Shown here one piece after another: positions 1-8,273 of a stretch of 64,000 bases of DNA. Below the pieces are notes generated by a model. It made no database searches and was not told the DNA's origin. It saw only the letters and a list, made by a program, of their open reading frames with translations. Every line of letters starts with the position of its first letter. Within the stretch, counting starts at the first letter, position 1. The stretch comes from Lentisphaerota bacterium (lineage in GTDB: Bacteria; Verrucomicrobiota; Lentisphaeria; Victivallales; Victivallaceae): positions 78,450 through 142,449 of the forward strand of contig SUWE01000001.1 of the NCBI GenBank assembly GCA_015061615.1. Reading direction: 5' to 3'. The position numbers and the translations under genes were made by a program.

Positions 1-1482
1 TTTTTCCACCAGCTCAAGGATCTTTGACTGATCGTTGCCGATATCCTGACGCAGGGTGCGGTCATCGAACTTGCGCAAAGTTGCGATCAAGCCGTCGATC
101 ATTGCCGGAGCAAAGATGCCTTCCTTTTCATAGAAAGCACGCTGAGCTTCCAGACAGTCGGCAGATGCCGCACAGCTGTCGGGCAGGACGTTGAGCGAAT
201 CGAGGATCGCTTTGTTTTCGTCTTTGTGGATATTGACGTTGACATAGGTCTTTTCTGCAACAGTCAGAGCATCGGGATTTTCAAAACCGCAGCGGCAGGC
301 AACTGCCAAACCGGCAAGCAGCAGGAAGATATCCGCGGAGCCGTCAGGGGAACGCATTTCCACGGTCTGTTTCTGGGTGGTGTCGTAGGATGAGGATTTT
401 TCTCCCGGATTTGCCTGAATGCAGAGATCTTTTTTGCTGGTCCAGCCGAGCGGAACGCGGACAAGCACTGAACGGTTGCGGTCACCCCAGCAGATATTGG
501 TCGGCGCTTCCTGATGAGGAACGAGACGGAAATAGCTGGTCGGATTGGTGTTGCCGAAAGCAGTGATACTGGGAGCCAGAGTCATCAGACCGGCGATGGC
601 ACGTTTCGCATCATCGGAAAGTTCTCCGTTTTTGAGCATCTGATTGATTCCGTCTTTGACTACGCGGAAATGTATGTGCATACCGGAACCGGCTTTGCCG
701 ACAGTGATTTTGGGAGCAAAGGTGACATCCAAACCTTCCTGATAAGCAAGGTTGCGGATGATCCATTTGGCAATCAGCAGCTGTTCCGCAGCTTCTTCGG
801 CGTTGACCGGGAGAAACTCGATTTCGTTCTGTTCGTAGATTTTTCCGTCGAGGGTGAAGTTGCCGACTTCAGAGTGTCCGTATTTGATCTGACCGCCGGT
901 ACGGGCAATGTAGTTCATGCAAAGCTGACGGAATTCTCCGAATTTTGCATAGGGGGCGGATTCATGATAACCTTTCTGATCGACTGCGGGATAGCACTCA
1001 TCATCAGGAGCGATAACGTAGTATTCCAATTCACCCATTGCCTGAAATTCCATACCGGTGGATTTGCGGAATGCTTCGCACGCCTTGTGCAGGGTGTATT
1101 CCGGAGAACTGGAAAGCGGTTCGCCGTCTTTGTTGAAGAAGGAGCAGAGGAAGTTCACCGTCGGCAGTTCACTGAAAGGGTCCATATAAGCAGTGCGGAA
1201 ACGGGGAACCACATAGAGGTCGCTGTTGTTAGCTTCGATGAAGGGGAAGAGACTGGAGCCGTCAACACGTTCACCGCAGGAAAGGATCTCTTCCAGATAA
1301 GCGGCATCGTTGATAACAAAGTTGAGGGTTTTGATTCTTCCGTCACCGGCGGGATACTGGAAGTTGATATGACGGATCCCATCGGCGATGATGAAATCAA
1401 TGATATCTTTTTTGGTGAAATCTTTCGGCAGTTTGCCGATACGGTTTGCCAGTTCATGACTGGTATAGTTGAGTTTATCCAT
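1..1482 (-). CDS. glnA: Glutamine synthetase (type I-like), 3' end outside window
   Basis: The frame is open from an ATG at 1482 to the window edge, giving 494 residues with no stop, so the C-terminus is missing. Glutamine synthetase makes glutamine from glutamate, ammonia and ATP in the cytosol. Seen: a beta-grasp-like N-terminal part (residues about 15-100), the family motif GERVDGSS at about 77-84, an ExE-type metal-binding stretch (GELEYY), the GSGMHIH segment matching the family NGMHxH motif, and an NRSVLVRVP segment like the NRxxxIRIP loop. AAAGGAAAG lies a few bases before the ATG. It follows the fucosidase gene after 33 nt on the same strand and may be read through from it. At 494 residues plus the missing end it is longer than the roughly 440-470 residues usual for type I enzymes, so it is a divergent subclass. 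The family call is firm; the subclass is not. Confidence 0.93.
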   Translation of the reverse strand, partial: MDKLNYTSHELANRIGKLPKDFTKKDIIDFIIADGIRHINFQYPAGDGRIKTLNFVINDAAYLEEILSCGERVDGSSLFPFIEANNSDLYVVPRFRTAYMDPFSELPTVNFLCSFFNKDGEPLSSSPEYTLHKACEAFRKSTGMEFQAMGELEYYVIAPDDECYPAVDQKGYHESAPYAKFGEFRQLCMNYIARTGGQIKYGHSEVGNFTLDGKIYEQNEIEFLPVNAEEAAEQLLIAKWIIRNLAYQEGLDVTFAPKITVGKAGSGMHIHFRVVKDGINQMLKNGELSDDAKRAIAGLMTLAPSITAFGNTNPTSYFRLVPHQEAPTNICWGDRNRSVLVRVPLGWTSKKDLCIQANPGEKSSSYDTTQKQTVEMRSPDGSADIFLLLAGLAVACRCGFENPDALTVAEKTYVNVNIHKDENKAILDSLNVLPDSCAASADCLEAQRAFYEKEGIFAPAMIDGLIATLRKFDDRTLRQDIGNDQSKILELVEK

Positions 1483-1515
1483 TGTTATCTTTCCTTTATG
1501 TAGATATTGGAACAA

Positions 1516-2787
1516 TTATTTCATATTTCCGATCCAGCTTGCCAGATCAGTTTCTTCCATACGGCGGGGAACATCTTCAAATTCGACTTTGATGACAGTT
1601 GCCAGCGGATCGGGGGCGAGGGCGGGCAGACCGGTGATGACCAGTTTGCCGTTTTCCGCATCCCATGAGAAGGGGAGTTCTTCGCCGGAAACGAGCATAC
1701 TGACCCGTTTGACCGGGGTCGCAATCCGGACAGCGGTTGCAACGTTGCCGGGCCAGCGGAAAATGCACCAGTAACCGATATTGCCTTTGCGTGTCCACGG
1801 ACCCTGCAAATTGAGATCGACCACACCCGGCTGGGTGGAACCGATCAATTCACAGCTCTGGGAATTGCGGATCGCTTCATCGTTGCGGCTGAGCCAGTTG
1901 CCGACCGCTTGCAGACGTTCAAGTTCCTCGTTCCGGATATGCCCGTGCGGATCAGGACCGATGTTGAGCAGATAGTTGCCGCCGAGCTGTGCCGCCTGTA
2001 CGAGATGCTGGAGCAGCTGTTCAGAACTTTTCCAGTTGGGATTGAAACGGGTGTAACCCCATGCGCAGGAGTCACCGATGCACATACAGCTTTCGGTCAT
2101 GCGCTGTTTACCGGCGCGGACGACCTGTTCGGGAGTTTCAATATCTTCATCTTTGCCGGAGCGGTCATTGATGATGATCTGCGGCTGAAGTTCGCGGACC
2201 ATGGCGTTGAGTTCTTCGGCGTTCCAGAATTTTGCCCAGCCGTCGCGTTTGAGCTGAAGTTTTGCATCCCAGCCGCCGTCATATTCCAGAATGTCGATCT
2301 GACCGTAATTGGTCATCAGTTCGCGCACCTGAGTGAAAATCTGCGCGATAAGGGCATCTTTTGATTCGGGATATTTTTCCGGTTCAAAGTAACCGGGGAA
2401 TCTCCAGTCGAGCAGAGAGTAATACAGACCGACTTTGAGTCCGGCTTCTCTGGCGGCATCGACATATTCACGGACGATATCACGTTTACAGCCGTGTTTC
2501 ACACTTGTGTAATCAGAGCATTTGCTGTCAAAAAGACAGAATCCCTCATGGTGTCTGGTGGTCAGAACCATATATTTTGCTCCGGCGGCTTTGGCAGTTT
2601 CCACCCACTCTTTTGCACAACCGGGATCGGGATTGAACTGATCGGCAAGTTTTGCATATTCCGCAGCCGGGATACGTTCTGAATACATTGTCCACTCTCC
2701 GCGACCGAGCAGTGAGTAGAGGCCGAAGTGGACATAGATACCGAATCTTGCCTCATTGAACCATTTCATTTTTTCTTCGTAAGTCAT
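1516..2787 (-). CDS. Alpha-L-fucosidase, GH29 family, cytosolic form
   Basis: 423 residues. GH29 enzymes release terminal L-fucose from glycans by a retaining mechanism. The family signature is visible: an N-terminal RFGIYVHFGLYSL strand, TTRHHEGFCLFDS at residues 76-88 (the family's KHHDGF-type motif), GLKVGLYYSLLDW, and ILEYDGGWD, where Asp170 sits at the expected nucleophile position. A beta-rich C-terminal part follows the barrel from about residue 330. There is no signal peptide, so it probably acts on imported oligosaccharides. It sits 21 nt after the sialate O-acetylesterase-like gene, which suggests joint trimming of host mucin-type or milk-type glycans (inference). Substrate linkage cannot be read from the sequence. 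Confidence 0.9.
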   Translation of the reverse strand: MTYEEKMKWFNEARFGIYVHFGLYSLLGRGEWTMYSERIPAAEYAKLADQFNPDPGCAKEWVETAKAAGAKYMVLTTRHHEGFCLFDSKCSDYTSVKHGCKRDIVREYVDAAREAGLKVGLYYSLLDWRFPGYFEPEKYPESKDALIAQIFTQVRELMTNYGQIDILEYDGGWDAKLQLKRDGWAKFWNAEELNAMVRELQPQIIINDRSGKDEDIETPEQVVRAGKQRMTESCMCIGDSCAWGYTRFNPNWKSSEQLLQHLVQAAQLGGNYLLNIGPDPHGHIRNEELERLQAVGNWLSRNDEAIRNSQSCELIGSTQPGVVDLNLQGPWTRKGNIGYWCIFRWPGNVATAVRIATPVKRVSMLVSGEELPFSWDAENGKLVITGLPALAPDPLATVIKVEFEDVPRRMEETDLASWIGNMK

Positions 2788-2808
2788 TTTTTATCCTTTC
2801 ATTTAAGG

Positions 2809-4812
2809 TTAATCTATCAAATTTTTTCCAACCGGCAGAGTGTTGTCCAACGCCGCCCGGAATGGCGGAATTGCGATACCGGAAGTTGCTTTCAAGCCGA
2901 ACCCACGCGGATTTTCTGCCCACGCATACCATACGGCGAAAGGTTCACTCACCGCGTTCGAGGTCAATTTTATGGTATCGTCAGATACAAATTCAGCTGT
3001 CGCTTCAAATGCTTCAAAATCTTTTCCGGCAATGACAAACGCTTCCGCAGAAGAATTTTTGTCCAGCTTCTGATCGAACTTGAGAATAAGAGCATTGCCT
3101 TCAGCTTTGATCGACAACAGCTCCGGAATTTTTACAGCGCTGCCGTTCAATCTTGCATATTCATAATCCGCGATCCTTTCGGCAACTTCTTTTTTGTTGC
3201 GCGGATGGATATCGGATACATCTCCGGTGCCGATGGTGTTTATCAATGTACTGCCGGTCGTTTTTGCCGCCATAGACTGTGCTTCGCGGAGCAGCGGCCA
3301 GGTGCCGAACGGGGCAAAACGGTGAACCGGCTGGAAATCCGGCAGCTGGATAATATAAAAATGCAATTTGCTGTCAAGAAAATTTCTCCGCCAGTCCGCA
3401 ATCAGCAGTTCCATAAGCTCCTGATAAATTCCTGCGGTGCAGATGGCATTGGCTTCTCCCTGATACCAGAGCGCTCCGGCAAGGGCTGTTCCTTCGATGG
3501 GACGCAGCATGGAGTCGAAAAATCCGTACAGACTGTTGCAGCCGCCCTGACCGAAGTTGTGCATGCAGGTCATGCCTTCGGTTCCGGCATCGAAAGTTTC
3601 TTTGAATTTCCATTTGCCGGTGATTCCGATTTTTATGGAACCGTCTTCAGACTCCAGATACATATCTTCGGCAGGTCCGGTCAAACCGCCGTCAGCGCAG
3701 ATCGAATAAAGTGACAATACCCGTATGGCAATGGTGTTTTCACCGTCACGCAGAATATTTTCAGGAACTTCGTAAACTCTTGGTGTGTTCCAAAATTCCA
3801 TTGTGTAGGCATCGCCGGTGGAACCGATTTCAATACCGTTGACAAAGGTGCGGTCGAATTTGTCGACCGCTCCCAGATGAAGGGTGAAATGGTGGCTTGA
3901 AGCGCCAGATGGAAGTTTGATATTACGCCGGAAATAGAAGATCCCCGCATGGTTATGTCCCGCCTGAGTCCAGCTGTCGGGAATAAGCATCGTATCCCAA
4001 TCGGAGTCATCGAATTTTTCAGTGCAGAATCCTGCTTCGATGCCGCCGTCGGCGGGTTCTTCCGGGAAAATATCTCTTATTGCACGGTCAAGTTTTCCTG
4101 ATGGCGGAAATGTTTCACAATCAAGGTCAAGAGAACAGACTTTTTCATTGTAACGGGCGGTTTCTTCAGCATAAGCGGAACTGTTCAAAAGAGAGTATTC
4201 GCTGATAAACGACTCAATATTGACTCCGCCGTATGTCGCTCCGATGATACCGATGGGGATCCCGGTCTTTTTGGCAAGGGCAGCTGCAAAAAATCCGCCG
4301 ATCGCAGAAAATTTGCTCAAACTTTCTCTGCTTGCGGTCTGCCATGAACCCTCCGGAGATGACACCTGACCGTAATAGGTATGCACCGGAATCGGGAAAA
4401 ATTTGACAAGATGAAGAACTGATTCATCCAACGCTCCGGCATCGGGAATCGCATTTTCCATGGACAGTTCCATATTGGACTGCCCTCCGGCGATGTAGAC
4501 ATTGCCGAACGAGATATCTTCAAAGACAACTTTTTCTCCGGCGGCGGCAACCGTCAGCTGCAATCCGTATGCCGGTTTCATCGGGGGGATTCTGAATGTA
4601 AATTCTCCGAGAAGATTGGAGAAAATCGCCAGACGGCAGTCGCCCACGGTCAGTTCCACTTTTACTGCGGGGAGTGTTTTTCCGCGCAGAACAGCAGTCT
4701 TGCCGTGCTGGAACACCGCATGGTCACCATAAAATCCGGCTATTTCAAGCCGGGATATTGTTCCGGAGTTTTCTTCCGGAAGATTATTGTCTATGTCTCT
4801 TAACGTAAGCAT
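2809..4812 (-). CDS. Sialate O-acetylesterase-like SGNH esterase
   Basis: 667 residues. The family removes O-acetyl groups from sialic acids or other sugars. Visible motifs are GGQSNMELSM (residues 109-118, nucleophile Ser112), ALWYQGEANA in the middle, and SDIHPRNK near residue 560, carrying the Asp-x-x-His pair that completes the triad. Residues about 250-390 form an inserted beta-sandwich typical of this family. No signal peptide is seen, although many relatives are secreted. It lies 72 nt behind the GntR-type regulator and directly before the fucosidase, in the same direction, so an operon is likely. The exact acetylated substrate is not known. Confidence 0.85.
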   Translation of the reverse strand: MLTLRDIDNNLPEENSGTISRLEIAGFYGDHAVFQHGKTAVLRGKTLPAVKVELTVGDCRLAIFSNLLGEFTFRIPPMKPAYGLQLTVAAAGEKVVFEDISFGNVYIAGGQSNMELSMENAIPDAGALDESVLHLVKFFPIPVHTYYGQVSSPEGSWQTASRESLSKFSAIGGFFAAALAKKTGIPIGIIGATYGGVNIESFISEYSLLNSSAYAEETARYNEKVCSLDLDCETFPPSGKLDRAIRDIFPEEPADGGIEAGFCTEKFDDSDWDTMLIPDSWTQAGHNHAGIFYFRRNIKLPSGASSHHFTLHLGAVDKFDRTFVNGIEIGSTGDAYTMEFWNTPRVYEVPENILRDGENTIAIRVLSLYSICADGGLTGPAEDMYLESEDGSIKIGITGKWKFKETFDAGTEGMTCMHNFGQGGCNSLYGFFDSMLRPIEGTALAGALWYQGEANAICTAGIYQELMELLIADWRRNFLDSKLHFYIIQLPDFQPVHRFAPFGTWPLLREAQSMAAKTTGSTLINTIGTGDVSDIHPRNKKEVAERIADYEYARLNGSAVKIPELLSIKAEGNALILKFDQKLDKNSSAEAFVIAGKDFEAFEATAEFVSDDTIKLTSNAVSEPFAVWYAWAENPRGFGLKATSGIAIPPFRAALDNTLPVGKNLID

Positions 4813-4884
4813 TTCTTAATATAACTCCAAAGTTGCTTTCATACAAATGTTTTTCCTGCTTTATATGTAAAAATCAATGAAAAA

Positions 4885-5901
4885 TCACACCTGACACAGC
4901 AGTTGTGTTTTCAACCTTCTTTGAAATGGACTTTTATCGCCTGCCGCAGTCCGGCGGATGAACTCCTCCACTCCGGCCCGGAACAGTTCCATCGGCTGAT
5001 GGAGCATGTGCAATCCTGCTGTCGGCGGCATGGAGTTGCTCTGGATGAAAACAAGTATTTCATAATCTTTGCCCAATACGAGATTGTGTTTTGAAGCAAA
5101 AAGTATAACTCCGGTAAGCAGTTTTTCATGAGGAAGGAATATTTTGCGGGGAAATCCTGACGTTTTGTAAAGTTTTTCAAGCCGGGTGTCCAGTTCACCG
5201 GTTCCATCTTCATCGTGTTTTACTATCCAGCCGGCGGGGATAGTTGCCCCGCACTTGAAACATCCTTCGTAAAAAGCCATCAGCCGGTCTGTAAGATATG
5301 GGGATTTTTCGTTGGGAACGGGAGTTATTACAGCAATTTGCTTATCACCTTTCTGCATGACAGCTTCCAATCCTTCTGCGATACTTGTCCAGTAATCGGT
5401 GCAAATGCTGTCAAAATCTCCGTAACTGCGGTTGATCAAAAGCTGGGGGATCCCCCTTTGGCGGAGCAGGTGCATCAGCATGATTTGCGACTCTGCCGGC
5501 AGTACCCAGATCACTGCCTGCCCCGGAGTGAAAAAATGTTCGGAGTTGCGGGATATGAACTGCTGGTTTATCCAGCGAACTGGAATATCCGGTGTGTTGA
5601 GATTGCAGAGTATCCCTGAAAATGGATAATAGTTGGCATTTGCCGCATACTCGCTGATGACGATTATCTCTTTGAGTGTTGAACCGTAAGGTCCCGGACG
5701 TACAAATGTTCCGCTGCCTCTGGATGCTTGCAGAAATCCGGCATTGCACAGCTTTTTCAACACTCTCTGTACTATTATTCTGGAACAGTTGAATTGCTGC
5801 ATCAGTTTGAATTGCGAAGGAATTTGCGAAAAGGGGGCAAACTCTCCGGAATTTATCTTGCTGAGCAGATATTGTTCCAAACTTGCAGTTTTGGTTTTCA
5901 T
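4885..5901 (-). CDS. GntR-family regulator with LacI-type sugar-binding domain (AraR-like architecture)
   Basis: 338 residues. The N-terminal 70 residues form a GntR winged helix (FSQIPSQFKLMQQFNCSRI, then GFLQASRGSGTFV). Residues about 75-330 resemble the periplasmic-binding-protein fold used by LacI/AraR regulators to sense a sugar. Such proteins bind DNA as dimers and release it on binding a sugar. The gene faces away from the oxidoreductase operon at 6147 and precedes the esterase and fucosidase genes, so it probably controls both directions. A TTGAAA-17-TACATT promoter is found at 5932-5960 and a palindrome at 6084-6102. The start is supported by AGAGGA a few bases upstream. The inducer is unknown. 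Confidence 0.85.
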   Translation of the reverse strand: MKTKTASLEQYLLSKINSGEFAPFSQIPSQFKLMQQFNCSRIIVQRVLKKLCNAGFLQASRGSGTFVRPGPYGSTLKEIIVISEYAANANYYPFSGILCNLNTPDIPVRWINQQFISRNSEHFFTPGQAVIWVLPAESQIMLMHLLRQRGIPQLLINRSYGDFDSICTDYWTSIAEGLEAVMQKGDKQIAVITPVPNEKSPYLTDRLMAFYEGCFKCGATIPAGWIVKHDEDGTGELDTRLEKLYKTSGFPRKIFLPHEKLLTGVILFASKHNLVLGKDYEILVFIQSNSMPPTAGLHMLHQPMELFRAGVEEFIRRTAAGDKSPFQRRLKTQLLCQV

Positions 5902-5931
5902 ATCGGTCCTCTTTTAATCTGCACCTGATAC

Positions 5932-5960
5932 AATGTAGCTCAATATATCAACTATTTCAA
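5932..5960 (-). promoter_or_regulatory. Promoter of the GntR-type regulator gene
   Basis: On the minus strand TTGAAA (5955-5960) and TACATT (5932-5937) are separated by 17 nt, about 30 nt before the start codon at 5901. It lies back to back with the plus-strand promoter at 6046-6074. Confidence 0.55.
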
Positions 5961-6045
5961 GCGGCTTTTTTATCTAATGCAAAACAAAAAAGTGTTTTTA
6001 TAAGTCATTATATCAAGTTTTTTCATGGATATTTGCTCTGTCAGG

Positions 6046-6074
6046 TTGACAAATGCTGAAAATGTTGGTATACT
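6046..6074 (+). promoter_or_regulatory. Sigma-70 type promoter of the oxidoreductase/glycosidase operon
   Basis: TTGACA (6046-6051), a 17-nt spacer and TATACT (6069-6074) form a near-consensus promoter about 70 nt before the ATG at 6147. Transcription would start near 6081, just before the palindrome at 6084. Confidence 0.75.
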
Positions 6075-6083
6075 TATATGCGT

Positions 6084-6102
6084 GGTACATCATATTTGTA
6101 CC
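6084..6102 (+). promoter_or_regulatory. Palindromic operator candidate
   Basis: GGTACA-tcatatt-TGTACC, immediately after the predicted transcription start. It contains ATTTGTAC, the half-site known for AraR, a regulator with the same GntR-plus-LacI domain order as the neighbouring gene. A repressor here would block the promoter. The function is inferred. Confidence 0.5.
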
Positions 6103-6146
6103 TCAATTTATAAATTCACCTTAAACAAATCAAAGGACGTGTTATT

Positions 6147-7313
6147 ATGGCTGGAAAAGTCAAATTCGGTATCATCGGTATCGGCAACATGGGCACTGGA
6201 CATGCCGAGATGATGGAGGATATTAAAAATGTGGAACTGGTCGCGGTTTGTGATATCAAGCCGAAAGCTTTTGACCATTTGCCGGAAAAAATAAGAGAGA
6301 AGGTCGTTTGCTATACCGAAACAGAAAAATTTTTCAAGCATGAAGGTCTTGAAGCTGTTCTGATCGCTGTTCCCCATTATTTTCATGTCGATCTGGCGAT
6401 CGCCGCTATGGAAAACGGCAAGCACTTTATCGTTGAAAAACCCATTTCTGTTCACAAAGCCGAAGCTCAGCGCCTGATTGACGAGGCGGCGAAATATCCG
6501 CATCTTGTCCGCAGTGCCATGTTCAATCAGCGCACTCTGCCTGCCCACCGCAAGCTCAAAGCGATGATTGACAACGGCGAACTTGGAAAAATCAACCGTG
6601 TCAACTGGATCATCACTGACTGGTTCCGTACCCAGCGTTATTATGACTCCGGCGACTGGCGTGCCACCTGGGCAGGTGAGGGCGGTGGAGTTCTGCTCAA
6701 TCAGTGTCCCCACCAGCTTGACCTGATGCAGTGGCTTTTCGGTATGCCCGTTCTGGTCAGTGCCCAGGCAAAGATCGGTAAATATCATGATATCGAAGTC
6801 GAAGATGAGGTCAATGCTTACCTTGAATACGCCGATGGCTGTGTCGGCAACTTTATCACCAGTACCGGTGAAGCTCCGGGAACGAACCGTTTGGAAATCA
6901 CTGCCGAACGCGGCAGAGTCATCCTTGAAAACGGAACGATCAATTTCCTGCGCAATGAGATCGAAACCAGTGTGCAGATCAGAGAAGCCACGGTCGGCTT
7001 CAAAAAGCCTGATACATGGGATTGCACCGTTTCCATTCCGCACGAGCCGCGTCCGCAACATGCTGTTATCGTGGAAAATGTTGCCAATGCCATTTTGAAC
7101 GGTGAAAAACTTATCGCTCCGGTCGAAGAAGGTATCCGCGGTCTTGAGCTGGGCAATGCCATGCTGATGAGCGGATTGACCAAAACTCCGGTTGAGTTGC
7201 CGCTTGATGCTGCCAAATATGCAGAAATGCTCGCCGGACTTGCCGCAAATTCCCGTTTCGGCAAAAAAGAGGTCAAAGAAGCCGGTAAAACCGATATGAG
7301 TACAACTTACTGA
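6147..7313 (+). CDS. Gfo/Idh/MocA-family oxidoreductase
   Basis: 388 residues. Family members oxidise or epimerise sugars and cyclitols with NAD(P). Seen: a Rossmann start KFGIIGIGNMGTGHAE (residues 5-20) with the GxGxxG nucleotide loop; the conserved EKP triplet (VEKPISVHKAEAQ, about residue 95), whose Lys is catalytic; and a C-terminal alpha/beta half with the GGGVLLNQCPHQLDLMQWLFG segment, containing the family's His/Asp pair. An AAAGGA ribosome site lies about 10 nt before the ATG. It is the first gene of a run with 20-30 nt gaps reaching 13797. The next gene is a sugar isomerase, so together they probably convert a sugar released by the secreted enzyme. The sugar is unknown. Confidence 0.88.
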   Translation: MAGKVKFGIIGIGNMGTGHAEMMEDIKNVELVAVCDIKPKAFDHLPEKIREKVVCYTETEKFFKHEGLEAVLIAVPHYFHVDLAIAAMENGKHFIVEKPISVHKAEAQRLIDEAAKYPHLVRSAMFNQRTLPAHRKLKAMIDNGELGKINRVNWIITDWFRTQRYYDSGDWRATWAGEGGGVLLNQCPHQLDLMQWLFGMPVLVSAQAKIGKYHDIEVEDEVNAYLEYADGCVGNFITSTGEAPGTNRLEITAERGRVILENGTINFLRNEIETSVQIREATVGFKKPDTWDCTVSIPHEPRPQHAVIVENVANAILNGEKLIAPVEEGIRGLELGNAMLMSGLTKTPVELPLDAAKYAEMLAGLAANSRFGKKEVKEAGKTDMSTTY

Positions 7314-7335
7314 TAAAATACGAAGGGAATAGATT

Positions 7336-8253
7336 ATGTTTCTTACAGGATTTGCAGACGAAGCCGGCAGAGATTTTGCCGTTCAGATCAAAGCTACCAA
7401 AGAACTGGGCTGGAAATTTATAGAGGCGCGCAATATCAACGGAAAAAATCTTGCCACTCTGACCGATGAAGAATTTGACAAAGTTTGCGAACAGCTTGAT
7501 GAATCAGGCATTTCCATCAACTGCTTTGGCAGTGGAGTCGCAAACTGGGCGAAAGATGCCCGTAAAGAAGAAGATTTTCAGGCTTCTCTTGATGAGCTTA
7601 ATGCGGCGATTCCCCGTATGCAGAAATTGGGTATCAAACTTATCCGCGGAATGAGTTTTGTTTCTCCTCCGAAAGACGGCGCCTGCCCGGATTCACCGGA
7701 AATCGAAGCGCAAATCTTCAAAAAAGTGCGCCGTCTGGTGGAAATTTGCGCCGATAACGGCATTGTTTACGGACACGAAAACTGCATGAATTACGGCGGA
7801 CTTTCCTACAAACACACCCTCCGTCTGCTGGAAAATGTCAACCATGAAAATCTGAAACTGATTTACGATACCGGAAACCCCTGTTTCAACTACCGCTGGA
7901 TCGGTGAGCCGCCCTATGCGCTGCAGAGTTCATGGGAGTTTTACAGCAAGGTCAAAGAGCATATCGTCTATGTTCACATCAAAGACGGTATCGCGGTGCC
8001 GGGAGATGACTGCATGGTTCGTCCGCCCTGCAAATTCACCTACGCCGGTTTCGGCAACGGCGACGTGCGGGCGATCGTCAGCGATCTTCTGGCTTCCGGT
8101 TACGATGGCGGATTTTCCATGGAACCGCATCTGGCAGTTGTGTTCCATGAGGCAGACGGCGTTATGAGCGAAGCCGATGTGATGTACCGCAATTATGTTA
8201 CTTACGGTCAGAAGTTTGAAGAATTGCTCCGCGACTGCGGATGGAAATTCTGA
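7336..8253 (+). CDS. Sugar phosphate isomerase/epimerase (xylose-isomerase-like TIM barrel)
   Basis: 305 residues with no signal peptide. The AP-endonuclease-2/xylose-isomerase-like fold is indicated by repeated beta-strand ends with acidic and His residues: YGHENCMNYGG (about residue 140), LKLIYDTGNP (about 178), YVHIKDG (about 215), and GFSMEPHL near the C-terminus. These give the Glu-Asp-His-Glu metal site usual in the family. It lies 22 nt after the oxidoreductase with GAAGGG before the ATG. Such pairs commonly act on keto-sugar intermediates. The substrate is not readable. Confidence 0.82.
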   Translation: MFLTGFADEAGRDFAVQIKATKELGWKFIEARNINGKNLATLTDEEFDKVCEQLDESGISINCFGSGVANWAKDARKEEDFQASLDELNAAIPRMQKLGIKLIRGMSFVSPPKDGACPDSPEIEAQIFKKVRRLVEICADNGIVYGHENCMNYGGLSYKHTLRLLENVNHENLKLIYDTGNPCFNYRWIGEPPYALQSSWEFYSKVKEHIVYVHIKDGIAVPGDDCMVRPPCKFTYAGFGNGDVRAIVSDLLASGYDGGFSMEPHLAVVFHEADGVMSEADVMYRNYVTYGQKFEELLRDCGWKF

Positions 8254-8273
8254 TACAGCAAAGGATTGTTTTT

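Noticed and set aside
514..1503. Open plus-strand frame of about 330 codons opposite glnA
   Set aside because: It is antisense to a clear glutamine synthetase and has no recognisable protein features; such shadow frames are common in this codon use.
6108..7061. Minus-strand open frame of about 317 codons opposite the Gfo/Idh gene
   Set aside because: It mirrors a well-supported oxidoreductase gene and lacks a ribosome site and family features.
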